Positions 52,641 through 63,261 of a stretch of 64,000 bases of DNA are shown here, one piece after another. Below the pieces are notes generated by a model, which worked only from the letters and a program-made list of their open reading frames with translations, did not search any database and was not told where the DNA came from. The position numbers and the translations under genes were made by a program. The DNA is from Flavobacterium frigoris (GTDB lineage: Bacteria; Bacteroidota; Bacteroidia; Flavobacteriales; Flavobacteriaceae), in contig NZ_FOFZ01000011.1 in assembly GCF_900111075.1 (NCBI RefSeq), positions 1-64,000 of the forward strand, read 5' to 3'. The stretch's first letter is position 1. The number at the start of each line of letters is the position of its first letter.

Positions 52641-54168
52641 AACGTTACGATTAGTTCTCGGCGATCAACTAAACAGCAATCATTCCTGGTTTAAAGCTGT
52701 AGATGATTCGGTGACTTATGTTATGATGGAAATTCGAACCGAGACCGATTATGCGTCGCACCATATTCAAAAAGTGGTTGGTATTTTTTCTGCAATGAGA
52801 AGTTTTAGCAAGGAACTAAAGTTAAATAAGCACAACATAATTTATATCAATCTAGTTGATGTAAACAACTTACAATCATTTGAAAACAACATCGAAAACC
52901 TGATTTCAAAACATAATTTTACTCATTTTGAATACCAATTGCCAGATGAATTTCGTGTTGATGAAGCTTTAAAAAATCTGTGTAAAGTAATCGCAATTTC
53001 AAGTTCGATCGCTGATTCGGAGCACTTTTTTACAACACGAAATGAATTAGAACACTTTTTTGAAGGGAAGAAAACCTTTGTGATGGAAAATTTTTATAGG
53101 ATGCTTAGAAAAAAGCATAATGTTTTAATGGAAGGCAATCAGCCACTAACCGGCAAGTGGAATTATGATAGCGACAACCGAAAAAAGTTGCCCAAAAATC
53201 ATAAACCGACACCGCCATTAGTTTTTAATAATACTGTTTCAGAGGTTCTTGATGAAATCAATAAAACAGATATTAAAACCATAGGAAATATTGATGCTGT
53301 AAATTTTGTTTGGCCAATTAATCGAGAACAATCTTTGCAATTATTAGATTTTTTTCTAGTAGAATGTTTGCCTTTGTTCGGAAGTTATCAAGATGCGATG
53401 TCCTCAAATGAGTGGTCTTTATACCATTCTCGACTTTCATTTTCTATGAATTTAAAGATGATTTCACCACAAGAAGTTATTGATAAAGCCATAAAAGAGT
53501 GGGAAAGTAGGCCTAATGAAATTGAATACAATCAATTAGAAGGTTTCGTCCGGCAAATAATAGGTTGGCGCGAATACATGCGAGGGATTTATTGGCTAAA
53601 AATGCCTGAATATGCCAGCATGAATTTTTTTAATAATCAAGAAAAGTTGCCAGATTGGTTTTGGACAGGCAATACTAAAATGAATTGTTTAAAAGATGCT
53701 ATAAATCAATCGTTGAATTTTGCATATGCCCATCACATTCAGCGATTAATGATAACTGGGAATTTTGCACTTTTAGCTGGAATTCATCCTGATGAATTAG
53801 ATGCTTGGTATCTCGGAATCTATATTGACGCCATTGAATGGGTCGAAATTACAAATACGCGTGGAATGAGTCAATTTGCAGATGGCGGAATTGTAGGCAC
53901 AAAACCGTATGTAAGTTCGGCATCTTATATTAATAAAATGAGCCATTATTGTGGCAGTTGTTTTTATAACAAACAACTTAAAACAGGCGAAAAAGCTTGT
54001 CCTTTTAATAGTTTATACTGGAATTTTTATGATAAAAATGAAGATAAATTAGCAAAAAACCCAAGGATAGGAATGATGTATAATGTTTGGAAAAAAATGG
54101 AACCAGAAGCAAAGGCAGCCTTATTAGAACAAGCAGATTATTATCTAAAAAAAATAAATGAATTATGA
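52630..54168 (+). CDS. FeS-BCP class (6-4) photolyase-like protein
   Basis: 512 residues starting [15 protein letters not shown] at ATG 52630; an earlier start at 52603 would lie inside the DUF2256 gene. It belongs to the iron-sulfur bacterial cryptochrome/photolyase class (PhrB-like). The four cluster cysteines are C353, C441, C444 and C457. Their spacing of 88, 3 and 13 residues equals what I recall for Agrobacterium PhrB (350, 438, 441, 454). The family repairs (6-4) photoproducts in light. It overlaps the DUF2256 gene by 11 bases and the next gene by 4. Confidence 0.93.
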   Translation: MSNKTLRLVLGDQLNSNHSWFKAVDDSVTYVMMEIRTETDYASHHIQKVVGIFSAMRSFSKELKLNKHNIIYINLVDVNNLQSFENNIENLISKHNFTHFEYQLPDEFRVDEALKNLCKVIAISSSIADSEHFFTTRNELEHFFEGKKTFVMENFYRMLRKKHNVLMEGNQPLTGKWNYDSDNRKKLPKNHKPTPPLVFNNTVSEVLDEINKTDIKTIGNIDAVNFVWPINREQSLQLLDFFLVECLPLFGSYQDAMSSNEWSLYHSRLSFSMNLKMISPQEVIDKAIKEWESRPNEIEYNQLEGFVRQIIGWREYMRGIYWLKMPEYASMNFFNNQEKLPDWFWTGNTKMNCLKDAINQSLNFAYAHHIQRLMITGNFALLAGIHPDELDAWYLGIYIDAIEWVEITNTRGMSQFADGGIVGTKPYVSSASYINKMSHYCGSCFYNKQLKTGEKACPFNSLYWNFYDKNEDKLAKNPRIGMMYNVWKKMEPEAKAALLEQADYYLKKINEL

Positions 54169-55454
54169 AAACGGCTATAGTTTGGTTTACAACTGATTTA
54201 CGATTATATGATAATGAAGCGCTTAAAAGAGCAATTACTCAAAGTGAAAGTGTTATCCCTGTTTATTGTTTTGATGATTCCCATTTTGAAACTTCCCAAT
54301 ATGGTTTTAAAAAATCAGGTAATTTTCGAACGCAGTTTTTATTGGAATCATTACAAGATTTAGATGATAATTTACGAAAAATGGGTTCGGGCTTGATTAT
54401 TTTAAAAGGAAAGCCAGAAGTTGAAATCCCGAAAATTGTAGCAGAATATAGAGTTCGAAAAGTTTTTGCCAAAAGAGAAGTAGCATTTGAAGAAAAACAA
54501 ACAGAAAGCGTGGTTCAAACGGCACTTTTCAAATTGCGTTGTGAACTAGATACTTATAGTACGAGTACTTTGTATCATGCAGAAGATCTGCCGTTTTCGC
54601 TAAAAGACATTCCGGATGTTTTTACCACTTTTAGGAAGAAAACAGAATTAGATGCCGCCGTAAGAAATGTTTTTGACCAACCAATAACAATTGTTTCTCC
54701 AGAAATTCCGGAATTAATTTTACCTACTTTAAAAGATTTAGGCTTACATTTTTCTCCAATAGATTCTCGTGCAGCCATTCAATTTAAAGGCGGAGAAACA
54801 GAAGCGATGAAGCGATTAAATCATTATTTTTTTGAAACAAAAAGCTTATCGGCATATAAGGAAACTAGAAACGGAATGGTAGGTGAAGATTATTCGTCAA
54901 AATTTTCTGCTTGGTTGGCTTTGGGATGTATTTCACCGAGAACAATTTATCATGAAATAAAAAAATATGAAAAGGAATATGGCGCTAACGAATCTACATA
55001 TTGGTTGATTTTTGAGTTGTTGTGGCGTGATTTTTTCCGATTTATGTTTAAAAAACACCAAACTAAATTTTTCTTATATTCTGGAATTAAAGGCGATAAA
55101 GTCAACTCAAAATCCTTGAATAAAAAGTTACTTTCTCAGTGGATAAATGGTACAACTCCTTCTGAGTTTATCAATGCTAATATGATTGAATTGAAAAAAA
55201 CGGGTTTTATGAGCAATAGAGGCCGACAAAATGTGGCGAGTTATTTTTGTAACGAACTCAATATGGACTGGCGCATTGGCGCAGCTTATTTTGAGTCGCA
55301 GTTAATAGATTATGATGTGTGCAGTAACTGGGGGAATTGGGCGTACTTGGCAGGAGTAGGTAATGATCCAAGAAAACACCGTTACTTCAACATTGAAAAA
55401 CAGGCTAATGATTATGATAAGGATAGGGCGTTCCGTGATTTGTGGTTGCAGTAG
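54165..55454 (+). CDS. DASH-type cryptochrome
   Basis: 429 residues. The Rossmann-like antenna domain starts AIVWFTTDLRLYDNEAL and includes FRTQFLLESLQDL. The FAD domain holds SAWLALGCISPRTIYHEIK, FELLWRDFFRFM and GFMSNRGRQNVASYFCNEL. DASH cryptochromes repair CPD lesions in single-stranded DNA or act as light sensors. Its ATG overlaps the previous stop by 4 bases (ATGA). It is the last gene of the operon, and no terminator is evident before the fold-back repeat. Confidence 0.94.
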   Translation: MKTAIVWFTTDLRLYDNEALKRAITQSESVIPVYCFDDSHFETSQYGFKKSGNFRTQFLLESLQDLDDNLRKMGSGLIILKGKPEVEIPKIVAEYRVRKVFAKREVAFEEKQTESVVQTALFKLRCELDTYSTSTLYHAEDLPFSLKDIPDVFTTFRKKTELDAAVRNVFDQPITIVSPEIPELILPTLKDLGLHFSPIDSRAAIQFKGGETEAMKRLNHYFFETKSLSAYKETRNGMVGEDYSSKFSAWLALGCISPRTIYHEIKKYEKEYGANESTYWLIFELLWRDFFRFMFKKHQTKFFLYSGIKGDKVNSKSLNKKLLSQWINGTTPSEFINANMIELKKTGFMSNRGRQNVASYFCNELNMDWRIGAAYFESQLIDYDVCSNWGNWAYLAGVGNDPRKHRYFNIEKQANDYDKDRAFRDLWLQ

Positions 55455-55825
55455 TTTTTTGTTTCGCAAAGAGTCACAAAGCAAGCGCAAAGATGCACTA
55501 ACTTTTTTTACCATATAAGACCTATAAGTTTAGGAGCTATTTCAGATTGGTTTTTTGAATCGATTGATATTTATTACCTGTTGGCTTAATTCTCTTAATT
55601 CCTTAATGGTTTTATTTTTTTAAAATTTGTGTGTCTCTGCGTTGCCTCTGCGCTTCTCTGTGAAATATATTTTATCCACACTAAATTAAAGAAACTGATA
55701 TGACTTATATGTTTTAAAATTAGTAACAATAAACGACTTTTAACGACCAATCTTACTAACGCCTTTCTTCCTACGAGGAAGCCAGAGATTTTCCTTATTT
55801 TTGTTAACCAATATAAAAGATTTTA
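55455..55825. other. Intergenic region with a fold-back repeat
   Basis: About 370 bases between the photolyase operon and the oligopeptidase gene. Most of it is fold-back repeat copy 2 (55460-55722). No gene or clear promoter is visible. Confidence 0.6.
55460..55722 (+). repeat. Fold-back intergenic repeat, copy 2
   Basis: Same order of blocks as copy 1: CGCAAAG near the start, TTTTTTACCATATAAG (from 55504), GTTGGCTTAATT, CTTAATGGTTTTA, TTTGTGTG, GCGCTTCTCTGTG and GATATGACTTATATGTTTTA at the end. The terminal arms are inverted relatives of each other, so it can fold back. Confidence 0.65.
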
Positions 55826-57943
55826 ATGAAAAAACTAATTTTAATAATGGCAGTATTACCTTCAATAGCTTCTTTTGGACAAAACCAAAAACCAATGCAC
55901 TATCCAGAGACCAAAAAAGGAGAAACGGTAGACCAATATTTTGATGCCAAAGTAGCTGACCCGTATCGTTGGTTAGAAGACGATCGCTCTGCAGAAACCG
56001 CGGCTTGGGTTAAGGCCGAAAACGAAGTGACTTATGGTTATTTAAACCAAATTCCTTTTCGCGATGCGCTTAAAAACCGCATGGAGAAACTGTGGAATTA
56101 CGAAAAAATAGGCTCACCCTCGAAAGAAGGAAACTTTACCTACTACTCTAAAAATAACGGGTTGCAAAATCAGTCCGTCATGTATAGAAAAGATGCTTCG
56201 GGGAAAGAACAGATTTTCTTAGATCCTAATACTTTTTCTAAAGACGGAACAACCTCACTAGGAGGAATCGATTTTTCTAAAGATGGCGCAACTGTAGCTT
56301 ATGCCATTTCAGAAGGGGGAAGCGACTGGAGAAAAGTGATTATTATGGATGCATTATCTAAGAAAATAATAGAAGACACATTGATTGATGTCAAATTCAG
56401 TGGATTGTCTTGGAGAGGAAACGAAGGTTTCTATTATTCGAGTTACGAGAAACCAAAAGGAAGCGAATTGTCTGCTAAGACAGACCAACATAAATTGTAT
56501 TTTCATAAACTGGGAACGGCTCAAAAAGAGGATAAAGTAATTTTTGGCGCTGACCAAAAGCGTAGGTATGTAGGAGGTTATGTTACAGAGGATGATCGCT
56601 ATTTAGTGATTTCGGCAGCTAATTCTACCTACGGTAACGAATTGTATATTAAAGATTTAACGGTAGAAAATAGCCCTATAGTTACTATTGTGGATAATTT
56701 CAACAGTGATAATAATATAATTGATAGCGAAGGAACAAAGTTATTTATTGTAACCGACTTAAATGCACCCAATAAACGCATTGTAACGGTAGATGCTAGT
56801 AATCCGTCGCCATTAAACTGGGTTGATTTTATTCCAGAGACAGAGAATGTATTGTCCCCTTCGACAGGAGCAGGTTTTTTCTTTGCTAATTATATGAAAG
56901 ATGCCGTTTCGGTAGTGAAACAATATGATTATAATGGGAAACTGATTCGTGAGATTCAGTTGCCAGGACTAGGCACAGCAGGTGGTTTTGGTGGAAAGAA
57001 AAAAGAGAAAATATTGTATTACTCTTTTACTAATTACACTACGCCAGGAACGATTTACTCTTTTGAACCGAAAGCAGGAAAATCAGGGGTTTATGCACAG
57101 CCAAAGGTGGACTTTAAAAACGATGATTTTGAATCCAAACAAGTATTTTATACCTCCAAAGACGGTAGTAAAATACCAATGATTATTACTTACAAAAAAG
57201 GATTAAAATTAAACGGTAAAAACCCAACGATGCTTTATGGTTATGGCGGTTTTAACGTGAGTCTAACCCCAGCTTTTAGCATTGCTAATGCGGTGTGGAT
57301 GGAAAACGGAGGCGTTTATGCCGTACCAAGTTTAAGAGGTGGTGGCGAATATGGGAAAAAATGGCACGATGCAGGAACTAAAATGCAAAAACAAAATGTA
57401 TTTGATGATTTCATCGCCGCTGCCGAATACCTGATTGCTGAAAAATACACTTCCTCAGATTTTCTTGCCATTCGTGGTGGGTCAAATGGAGGTTTGCTAG
57501 TAGGTGCAACGATGACTCAGCGTCCAGAATTGATGAAAGTAGCTTTGCCTGCAGTGGGAGTGATGGACATGTTGCGTTACCATACTTTTACCGCAGGCGC
57601 AGGTTGGGCTTATGATTATGGAACCGCTCAAGACAGCAAAGAAATGTTTGAATATATCAAAGGCTATTCTCCGGTACACAACGTAAAAGCAGGGATTCAT
57701 TATCCCGCAACTATGGTAACCACAGGGGATCACGATGATAGAGTAGTGCCAGCACATAGTTTTAAATTTGCAGCAGAGTTACAGGAAAAACAAACAGGGA
57801 CTAACCCAACATTAATTCGAATTGATGTGAAAGCAGGTCATGGTGCAGGGAAGTCAGTGGCGGCGAGCATTCAGGAAAATGTGGATATCCAGGCTTTTAC
57901 ACTTTATAATATGGGTTTCAAAGCATTGCCGAAATCGAAATAA
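55826..57943 (+). CDS. Prolyl oligopeptidase (S9A family)
   Basis: Exported serine peptidase of 705 residues with a signal peptide ([18 protein letters not shown]). Residues 80 to about 440 form the beta-propeller gate, and the C-terminal alpha/beta hydrolase holds the catalytic serine S553 in GGSNGG, the aspartate region GDHDDRVVP and the histidine H672 in AGHGAGKS. It cleaves short peptides after proline, probably in the periplasm. It is a single gene, followed by a dispersed repeat and a terminator. Confidence 0.95.
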   Translation: MKKLILIMAVLPSIASFGQNQKPMHYPETKKGETVDQYFDAKVADPYRWLEDDRSAETAAWVKAENEVTYGYLNQIPFRDALKNRMEKLWNYEKIGSPSKEGNFTYYSKNNGLQNQSVMYRKDASGKEQIFLDPNTFSKDGTTSLGGIDFSKDGATVAYAISEGGSDWRKVIIMDALSKKIIEDTLIDVKFSGLSWRGNEGFYYSSYEKPKGSELSAKTDQHKLYFHKLGTAQKEDKVIFGADQKRRYVGGYVTEDDRYLVISAANSTYGNELYIKDLTVENSPIVTIVDNFNSDNNIIDSEGTKLFIVTDLNAPNKRIVTVDASNPSPLNWVDFIPETENVLSPSTGAGFFFANYMKDAVSVVKQYDYNGKLIREIQLPGLGTAGGFGGKKKEKILYYSFTNYTTPGTIYSFEPKAGKSGVYAQPKVDFKNDDFESKQVFYTSKDGSKIPMIITYKKGLKLNGKNPTMLYGYGGFNVSLTPAFSIANAVWMENGGVYAVPSLRGGGEYGKKWHDAGTKMQKQNVFDDFIAAAEYLIAEKYTSSDFLAIRGGSNGGLLVGATMTQRPELMKVALPAVGVMDMLRYHTFTAGAGWAYDYGTAQDSKEMFEYIKGYSPVHNVKAGIHYPATMVTTGDHDDRVVPAHSFKFAAELQEKQTGTNPTLIRIDVKAGHGAGKSVAASIQENVDIQAFTLYNMGFKALPKSK

Positions 57944-57956
57944 TTTAGATTTTATT

Positions 57957-58042
57957 AGGAGCTATTTCCCGCTTTCCGCTGTATCTCTTGTTATCTCATA
58001 AAAACGAGAAACAAGAGGATGCCGCTTCAATCAGGGCTAGGG
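57957..58042 (+). repeat. Dispersed hairpin repeat, copy C
   Basis: It runs from AGGAGCTATTTCCCGCTTTCC via an arm (TCTTGTT ... AACAAGA) to TTCAATCAGGGCTAGGG. It is the best-preserved copy of the repeat also found at 12250-12332 and 35861-35948, and lies in the 3' flank of the oligopeptidase gene. Confidence 0.8.
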
Positions 58043-58072
58043 AATAGACACACAACAAGTATTTTTATAACA

Positions 58073-58100
58073 AAAACGCCAATCGGAAGATTGGCGTTTT
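58073..58100. terminator. Bidirectional terminator
   Basis: AAAACGCCAATC (58073-58084) pairs perfectly with GATTGGCGTTTT (58089-58100), with a GGAA tetraloop. It serves the oligopeptidase gene and the minus-strand L,D-transpeptidase gene that ends 35 bases away. Confidence 0.85.
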
Positions 58101-58134
58101 GTATTTGCACTAACTATAACTGAATACATTTTTT

Positions 58135-59733
58135 TTATAAGTCGGAAAGTAATATTTTAGACAAGCGCTCGTCGTGTGCATAGATATCTTCATAAAAATG
58201 GATTTCCCGCTCGCTATCAACCCAGGCGGTGAAATAACCAATATATACTGGTATTTGGGTTCTTAGATTATAAGTTTTCTCGACTTCTCGATTCATGGCT
58301 GCATCTATTTTTTCTACAGTCCAGTTTTTATCACCCTCTAAAACTTTGATTGCTAAATCTCTTGGACGTGCTACTCGAATGCAACCATGGCTAAATGCCC
58401 TTTGTTCCTTGTTAAATAGAGTTTTTGAAGGGGTGTCATGCATATAAATAATATGAGAGTTTGGAAAAACAAATTTCACTTTACCCAAGGCATTTTGTTC
58501 TCCCGGCCTTTGTCGCACGCGGTTTCCAACCCATTCCATATCGTGTTTGGCCAGATAGTTGCTGTTTTTGGCAATAGCCGGCAAAATTTCTTTTCTTAAA
58601 ATACTTGGAGGTACATTCCAGTAGGGACTAAATATAATTTGGTTCATCTGACCACTAAAAACGGCTGTTTTATTCATGGATTTTCCCACGACCACTTTCG
58701 AGACAAGTACAGGCTTGCCTTCTTTAAAATAGGTAAGGGTAAAAGAAGGGATATTGACCACTATCGATTGTTGTGTTTGTGTCAAGCTAGGCGAGATCCA
58801 TCTGGAGCGCTCCATATTGACCATGATAGTCTTGATGCGAGCGTGAACGTTAATATTCATGCTGCTGATATGTTTGGGCAACAATAAAGAATCGGTGGTG
58901 AATGCGTTGCGCTCTTTGTATTTTAGAAGCCCTTCTAATAGCTCATTGTCAAATATGTTTTTTTGAGAATCAATTTTTAAGTCTCGGGTAATAAACAAGC
59001 GTTTTCTAACTTGTAAGATAACGTCAGAAGTATCTCCAGGTTTCAGAGATTTTATTGTTTTTGGAAAGACAATTGGGTCCCAGCCTCCATTTTTTTCAAT
59101 GTTGCGGTAATTTTGAAGAGCATCTTTTAAAAGATAATATTGCCCAGGAAGGTCTTTAAGTTGTTTGTTAATCAGGCTCGGATCTTGGAGTAAAGAGTCT
59201 AGTCGATTCACATACGATTGTTTTTTTCGAGGAAGGTACCAACCCAGTTCTACTGTTTGTTTCGTATCTATTCCCTTAAACACGCGGTCAGCATAAAAAA
59301 AATAAAGAGAAGACATCAGCAATTCCACTTCCACATCTGACTTTTCCATATTTTCTGCGTCCTGAAAAATGGTTTGTAATTTCTCGGCATAAGGCACGCG
59401 GGTTTTTATTCCTTCCTGCTCTAAATTATTTACCTTACTGTATAACAAAGCTGCAAACTCATTCATGCCGCTACCATCATGCCAAAGGAACTCGTAATTG
59501 TGTTTTCTGTAGAGTTGGACAACTTCTGGTTTTAGGTATTTGAATTTTGGGTATTTAGCAAAAAAAGGAGCTACTAATGTACTGTCAAAAGGAATTGGGG
59601 GAAAGGAAGGGATTTTTTGGTAACTAAGAGAAACAGAAGCAGTCGCATGGCTACTCGCTTTTGCAGGAGTAGGAAGTCCGACTATTAGAAAGCAGTTTAT
59701 TAAAAAAACAGAAATGACAAGTATACGTTTCAT
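58135..59733 (-). CDS. L,D-transpeptidase (YcbB-like), paralogue 1
   Basis: 532 residues with a signal peptide (about residues 1-26). Order of domains: N-terminal scaffold (about 50-230), a peptidoglycan-binding segment (about 230-290) and the YkuD catalytic domain. The catalytic cysteine is C451 in AFSHGCIRVARP, with the conserved histidine just upstream in MHDTPSK. It makes 3-3 (mDAP-mDAP) crosslinks in the cell wall. It is the first of three related genes on the minus strand. Confidence 0.93.
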   Translation of the reverse strand: MKRILVISVFLINCFLIVGLPTPAKASSHATASVSLSYQKIPSFPPIPFDSTLVAPFFAKYPKFKYLKPEVVQLYRKHNYEFLWHDGSGMNEFAALLYSKVNNLEQEGIKTRVPYAEKLQTIFQDAENMEKSDVEVELLMSSLYFFYADRVFKGIDTKQTVELGWYLPRKKQSYVNRLDSLLQDPSLINKQLKDLPGQYYLLKDALQNYRNIEKNGGWDPIVFPKTIKSLKPGDTSDVILQVRKRLFITRDLKIDSQKNIFDNELLEGLLKYKERNAFTTDSLLLPKHISSMNINVHARIKTIMVNMERSRWISPSLTQTQQSIVVNIPSFTLTYFKEGKPVLVSKVVVGKSMNKTAVFSGQMNQIIFSPYWNVPPSILRKEILPAIAKNSNYLAKHDMEWVGNRVRQRPGEQNALGKVKFVFPNSHIIYMHDTPSKTLFNKEQRAFSHGCIRVARPRDLAIKVLEGDKNWTVEKIDAAMNREVEKTYNLRTQIPVYIGYFTAWVDSEREIHFYEDIYAHDERLSKILLSDL

Positions 59734-59879
59734 GTCAATATATTTATAGAGTCAACTATAAATATACAAAAAAATGGGGAGAATTTGGAAGGATTGAATT
59801 CACAAAGTCCAAGTTATAAAACAAGGGGTCAAGAACAATCCTATCCAGAATATCTACTGTGTGCTATCGCTGTGAATGG

Positions 59880-61448
59880 CTATTTTATAAATAACAATGA
59901 TGCTAACTCATCGTCTCTATTATAGATGTCTTCATAAAAATGAATTTCTCCTTTGTCATCGGCCCAAGCGGTAAAATAGCCAATGTAAACTGGGATTTTG
60001 TCTTTGAGTGTGTACCATTTTTCTTCTCCGCTATTCATAGCTTCTCTAATCTTTTGCTCATTCCATTTTTTATCATTTTTCAAGATAAGAGTTGCTAATT
60101 CGATGGGTTTTGCTACTCGAATGCAGCCGTGGCTGAAGGCTCTGTCTTCTTTATTGAATAGACTTTTTGCAGGAGTATCGTGTAAATAAATAGCATTCGA
60201 ATTAGGAAACAAAAATTTTATTAATCCCAATGAGTTTTTAGGTCCCGGCTTTTGTCGCACGTAATCGCCATGCCACTCCATATTGTGTTCTTCCAAATAA
60301 TTTGCGTTTTTTTCAATACCTGGAAGAATTTCTTTTTCCAAAATACTCTTTGGGACATTCCAATAAGGACTGAATACGATTGATTTCATGGGTGCGCTAA
60401 AAATGACGGTTTGATTCATCACTTTTCCCACTACAACATTAGATCTTAATTCGGGTACACCGTTTCTAAAATACGTTAACTGATAAGCAGGAATGTTAAT
60501 AGCAATCAATTCTTTTGCTTTGGTGATGTCGTTTGAAACCCAGCGGCAGCGTTCCATGTTGACAATAAGTGTTTTGATGCGTTTCTCTACAGGGATGTTC
60601 ATTTCTTTGATATGTTCGGGAAGAATTTTAGTATCCGCATTATTGCCGCTTCTGTTTTTATATTTTGAAACTCCGGCGGCGAGATCTTTATCATATACGG
60701 CACTTTTAGAATCTTTAGACAGATCTCCCGTAATAAATAGTCGCTGTCTTATCTGTGCTATTGTGCTTGAGCTGTCACCTATGTTATAAGATCTCACATC
60801 AGAATCGATCGTTATGGTTTTCCAGCCTCCTTGTTGTTCTATTTGGCGGTATTTTTTTAGTACGTTTTTTAGTAAAAAATATTGACTTAATACGCCTTTC
60901 TCATCTTTGTTTATTAAAGTTGGGTCGATCAAGAGAGAATCAAGATACGTACCATACGATTGTTTTTTTCGCGGTAGGTACCATTCCATTTCGGTAGACT
61001 TTTTAGCGTCTAAGCCATGATATACATTATCGGCATAAAAAAAATAAAGCGCTGAGTGCAGTAATTCAGTTTCAACATTTGGTCTGTGCTTTTCATCAAA
61101 ATTTTGATAAACGGCATCTAGTTTATCTTTATAAGGAACAGTATCTTGGATTCCTTCTTCTCTCAGGTTAATCAGTTTATTGTGTAATAAATTAGCAAAC
61201 TCATTTATCCCGTTGTGATCATACCACACATAGTGAAATTGATGTTTTCGGTACAATGTCTCCACATCAGATTGGTATTCCTTTAACTTTGGATGCTTGG
61301 TAAAAAAAGTTTGTACTAGCGTACTATCAAAAGAAGTTTCGATTTCGTCTGGAATAGCATGCACGACAATGTCTTTCTTTTTACAGGATACTGTTGTAAC
61401 TAAAAGTAGGAAACAAACAAATGCGATGGATAAAAATAACTTTCTCAT
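59880..61448 (-). CDS. L,D-transpeptidase (YcbB-like), paralogue 2, lipoprotein
   Basis: 522 residues from the ATG at 61448; a start at 61559 adds 37 residues that would bury the signal peptide. The N-terminus MRKLFLSIAFVCFLLLVTTV is followed by SCKKKD, a lipoprotein signal with the cysteine at residue 22. The same scaffold, peptidoglycan-binding and YkuD domains follow. The catalytic cysteine is C442 in AFSHGCIRVAKP. It is therefore probably membrane-anchored, unlike paralogue 1. The gap to paralogue 1 is 146 bases. Confidence 0.92.
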   Translation of the reverse strand: MRKLFLSIAFVCFLLLVTTVSCKKKDIVVHAIPDEIETSFDSTLVQTFFTKHPKLKEYQSDVETLYRKHQFHYVWYDHNGINEFANLLHNKLINLREEGIQDTVPYKDKLDAVYQNFDEKHRPNVETELLHSALYFFYADNVYHGLDAKKSTEMEWYLPRKKQSYGTYLDSLLIDPTLINKDEKGVLSQYFLLKNVLKKYRQIEQQGGWKTITIDSDVRSYNIGDSSSTIAQIRQRLFITGDLSKDSKSAVYDKDLAAGVSKYKNRSGNNADTKILPEHIKEMNIPVEKRIKTLIVNMERCRWVSNDITKAKELIAINIPAYQLTYFRNGVPELRSNVVVGKVMNQTVIFSAPMKSIVFSPYWNVPKSILEKEILPGIEKNANYLEEHNMEWHGDYVRQKPGPKNSLGLIKFLFPNSNAIYLHDTPAKSLFNKEDRAFSHGCIRVAKPIELATLILKNDKKWNEQKIREAMNSGEEKWYTLKDKIPVYIGYFTAWADDKGEIHFYEDIYNRDDELASLLFIK

Positions 61449-61650
61449 AGTATGGGGCTTATACTTTCTTTTAAAAGTGATGCTAAAATACATTAAAATT
61501 GTTTGCAATATTACAAGGTTACTCTTGGTATGATGATTTGGAAAATTAAATAAACGCAACGAATTTTATATTTAATTAATTTTCAGCTGCTTAAATTGTT
61601 TAGTGGTGTACTAAATAATAATAGTGCGATTTTAAAATGATAGAATACTC

Positions 61651-63261
61651 TTATTCTGTGACATCAGAAAACAATAAATCAGCTAGGCGATCGTCTCTTT
61701 GGTATAGATCGTTATAAAAGTTAATCACTCCATCATCAGAAACCCAGGCAGTGAAGTAGCCAATATATATCGGAATTTTATTTTTCAGGACATGAATGGT
61801 CTGTTTCTCCCCTTTCATCGCTTCATTTATGCTTGCTACAGTCCAGTTTGGATCATCTCGCAGCAACAGAATTGCTAGTTCTTTGCCTTTGTCCATATTG
61901 ATACAACCATGACTAAATGCGCGGTAATCAAATTCAAATAAACTTTTATATGGTGTATCGTGTAAATAAATGTCATTAGAATTCGGAAACATAAATTTAA
62001 CCAATCCCATTGGATTTTTTACTCCTGGTCTTTGTATGATGTTGCCATTTTTCCATTCCATTTCGTGAGATTCAAGATAATTTTTGTCTTGAAATATTGC
62101 CTGTTTTATTTCGTTTTCGATGATACTTCTTGGGACAGTCCAATACGGACTAAAAACAATCGAACTAATGGAACCACTGAAAACGACTGTTTCGGTCATG
62201 TCTTTACCTACTAAAAGATTAGATTCTAGTTCTTTTTTGCCGTTTTTTATATAATTCAGTTTAAAAGCCGGAATATTTATAAATATATATTCAGGTACTT
62301 TTGTAAATTTGGGATCAATCCATCGACAACGTTCCATATTCACTATAATAGTACTGATGAGTTTCTCTATTGGAATATTCATTCGTTGTGCTTGCCAAGT
62401 CGAAAGTATTTTATTGGTTTTGTATCCGTTTCTTTTTTTGAAATTCATGACACCTTCCATCAGTTCCTCGTCATAGAGGTTGCTTTTAGAATCCCGCTTT
62501 AAATCTCCCATAACAGCAAGATGATGCCTGATTTGACCAATGGTTTTTGAGCTATCATTATGTTTGTAATATTCTATTGAGGGATCTATGTCAATAGGAT
62601 CCCAATCACCGCTTTGTTCTATCGCTCTATATTTTTTCAGGACGTCACGAAGTTTGTAATATTGAGTAAATAGCTGTTTCTCGTTTTTACTTAATAGTTG
62701 AGGGTCCGTTAAAAGGGAATCTAATAAATTATCATATGAAATGTTTTTTCGGGGCAAAAACCATCCGATGTCGGTAGTTTTAGCGACATCAATCCCTTGG
62801 AATACTTTTTTTGCATAGTAAACATACACAGTGGTTAGTAGTATTTCTGTATCAGTTTCGGAAATTTTATTTGAAGTATTAGCATTAAATATTCCGTTAA
62901 TGATCGAAGCATAAGCCAGGGTAGATTTCAGACCTTCTTCTTCGAGGGAATTGACTTTCGAATAAAGCATATCAGCAAATTCAATAAGGCCTTTGTTATC
63001 ATACCAGATTGAATTGTAATTCCGGTTTTTATATAAAGTAACTACATCAGATTCGTATTTTTTTAAATCGGGATATTTTTCAAAAAAAACCTTGAGAATA
63101 GTCTTGTCAATGGGGATTGCTAATTTTTCATCAGGTGTTGTTTGAAAAATTTTGACAATAGAAATCATCTTTGCCGGTATATCGTCATTTCTGTAATGAT
63201 AAAAAGCGGCAAGTGAAAAACCAAATAAAACAACTACAATCGATAAAAAGAAATTTTTCAC
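61651..63261 (-). CDS. L,D-transpeptidase (YcbB-like), paralogue 3
   Basis: 536 residues with an N-terminal membrane anchor (MKNFFLSIVVVLFGFSLAAF). Domain order is the same as in its neighbours. The catalytic cysteine is C453 in AFSHGCINMDKG, where the residue after the isoleucine is Asn instead of Arg. Both variants occur in active YkuD domains. It is read in the same direction as the other two and lies 202 bases from paralogue 2. Confidence 0.92.
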   Translation of the reverse strand: MKNFFLSIVVVLFGFSLAAFYHYRNDDIPAKMISIVKIFQTTPDEKLAIPIDKTILKVFFEKYPDLKKYESDVVTLYKNRNYNSIWYDNKGLIEFADMLYSKVNSLEEEGLKSTLAYASIINGIFNANTSNKISETDTEILLTTVYVYYAKKVFQGIDVAKTTDIGWFLPRKNISYDNLLDSLLTDPQLLSKNEKQLFTQYYKLRDVLKKYRAIEQSGDWDPIDIDPSIEYYKHNDSSKTIGQIRHHLAVMGDLKRDSKSNLYDEELMEGVMNFKKRNGYKTNKILSTWQAQRMNIPIEKLISTIIVNMERCRWIDPKFTKVPEYIFINIPAFKLNYIKNGKKELESNLLVGKDMTETVVFSGSISSIVFSPYWTVPRSIIENEIKQAIFQDKNYLESHEMEWKNGNIIQRPGVKNPMGLVKFMFPNSNDIYLHDTPYKSLFEFDYRAFSHGCINMDKGKELAILLLRDDPNWTVASINEAMKGEKQTIHVLKNKIPIYIGYFTAWVSDDGVINFYNDLYQRDDRLADLLFSDVTE

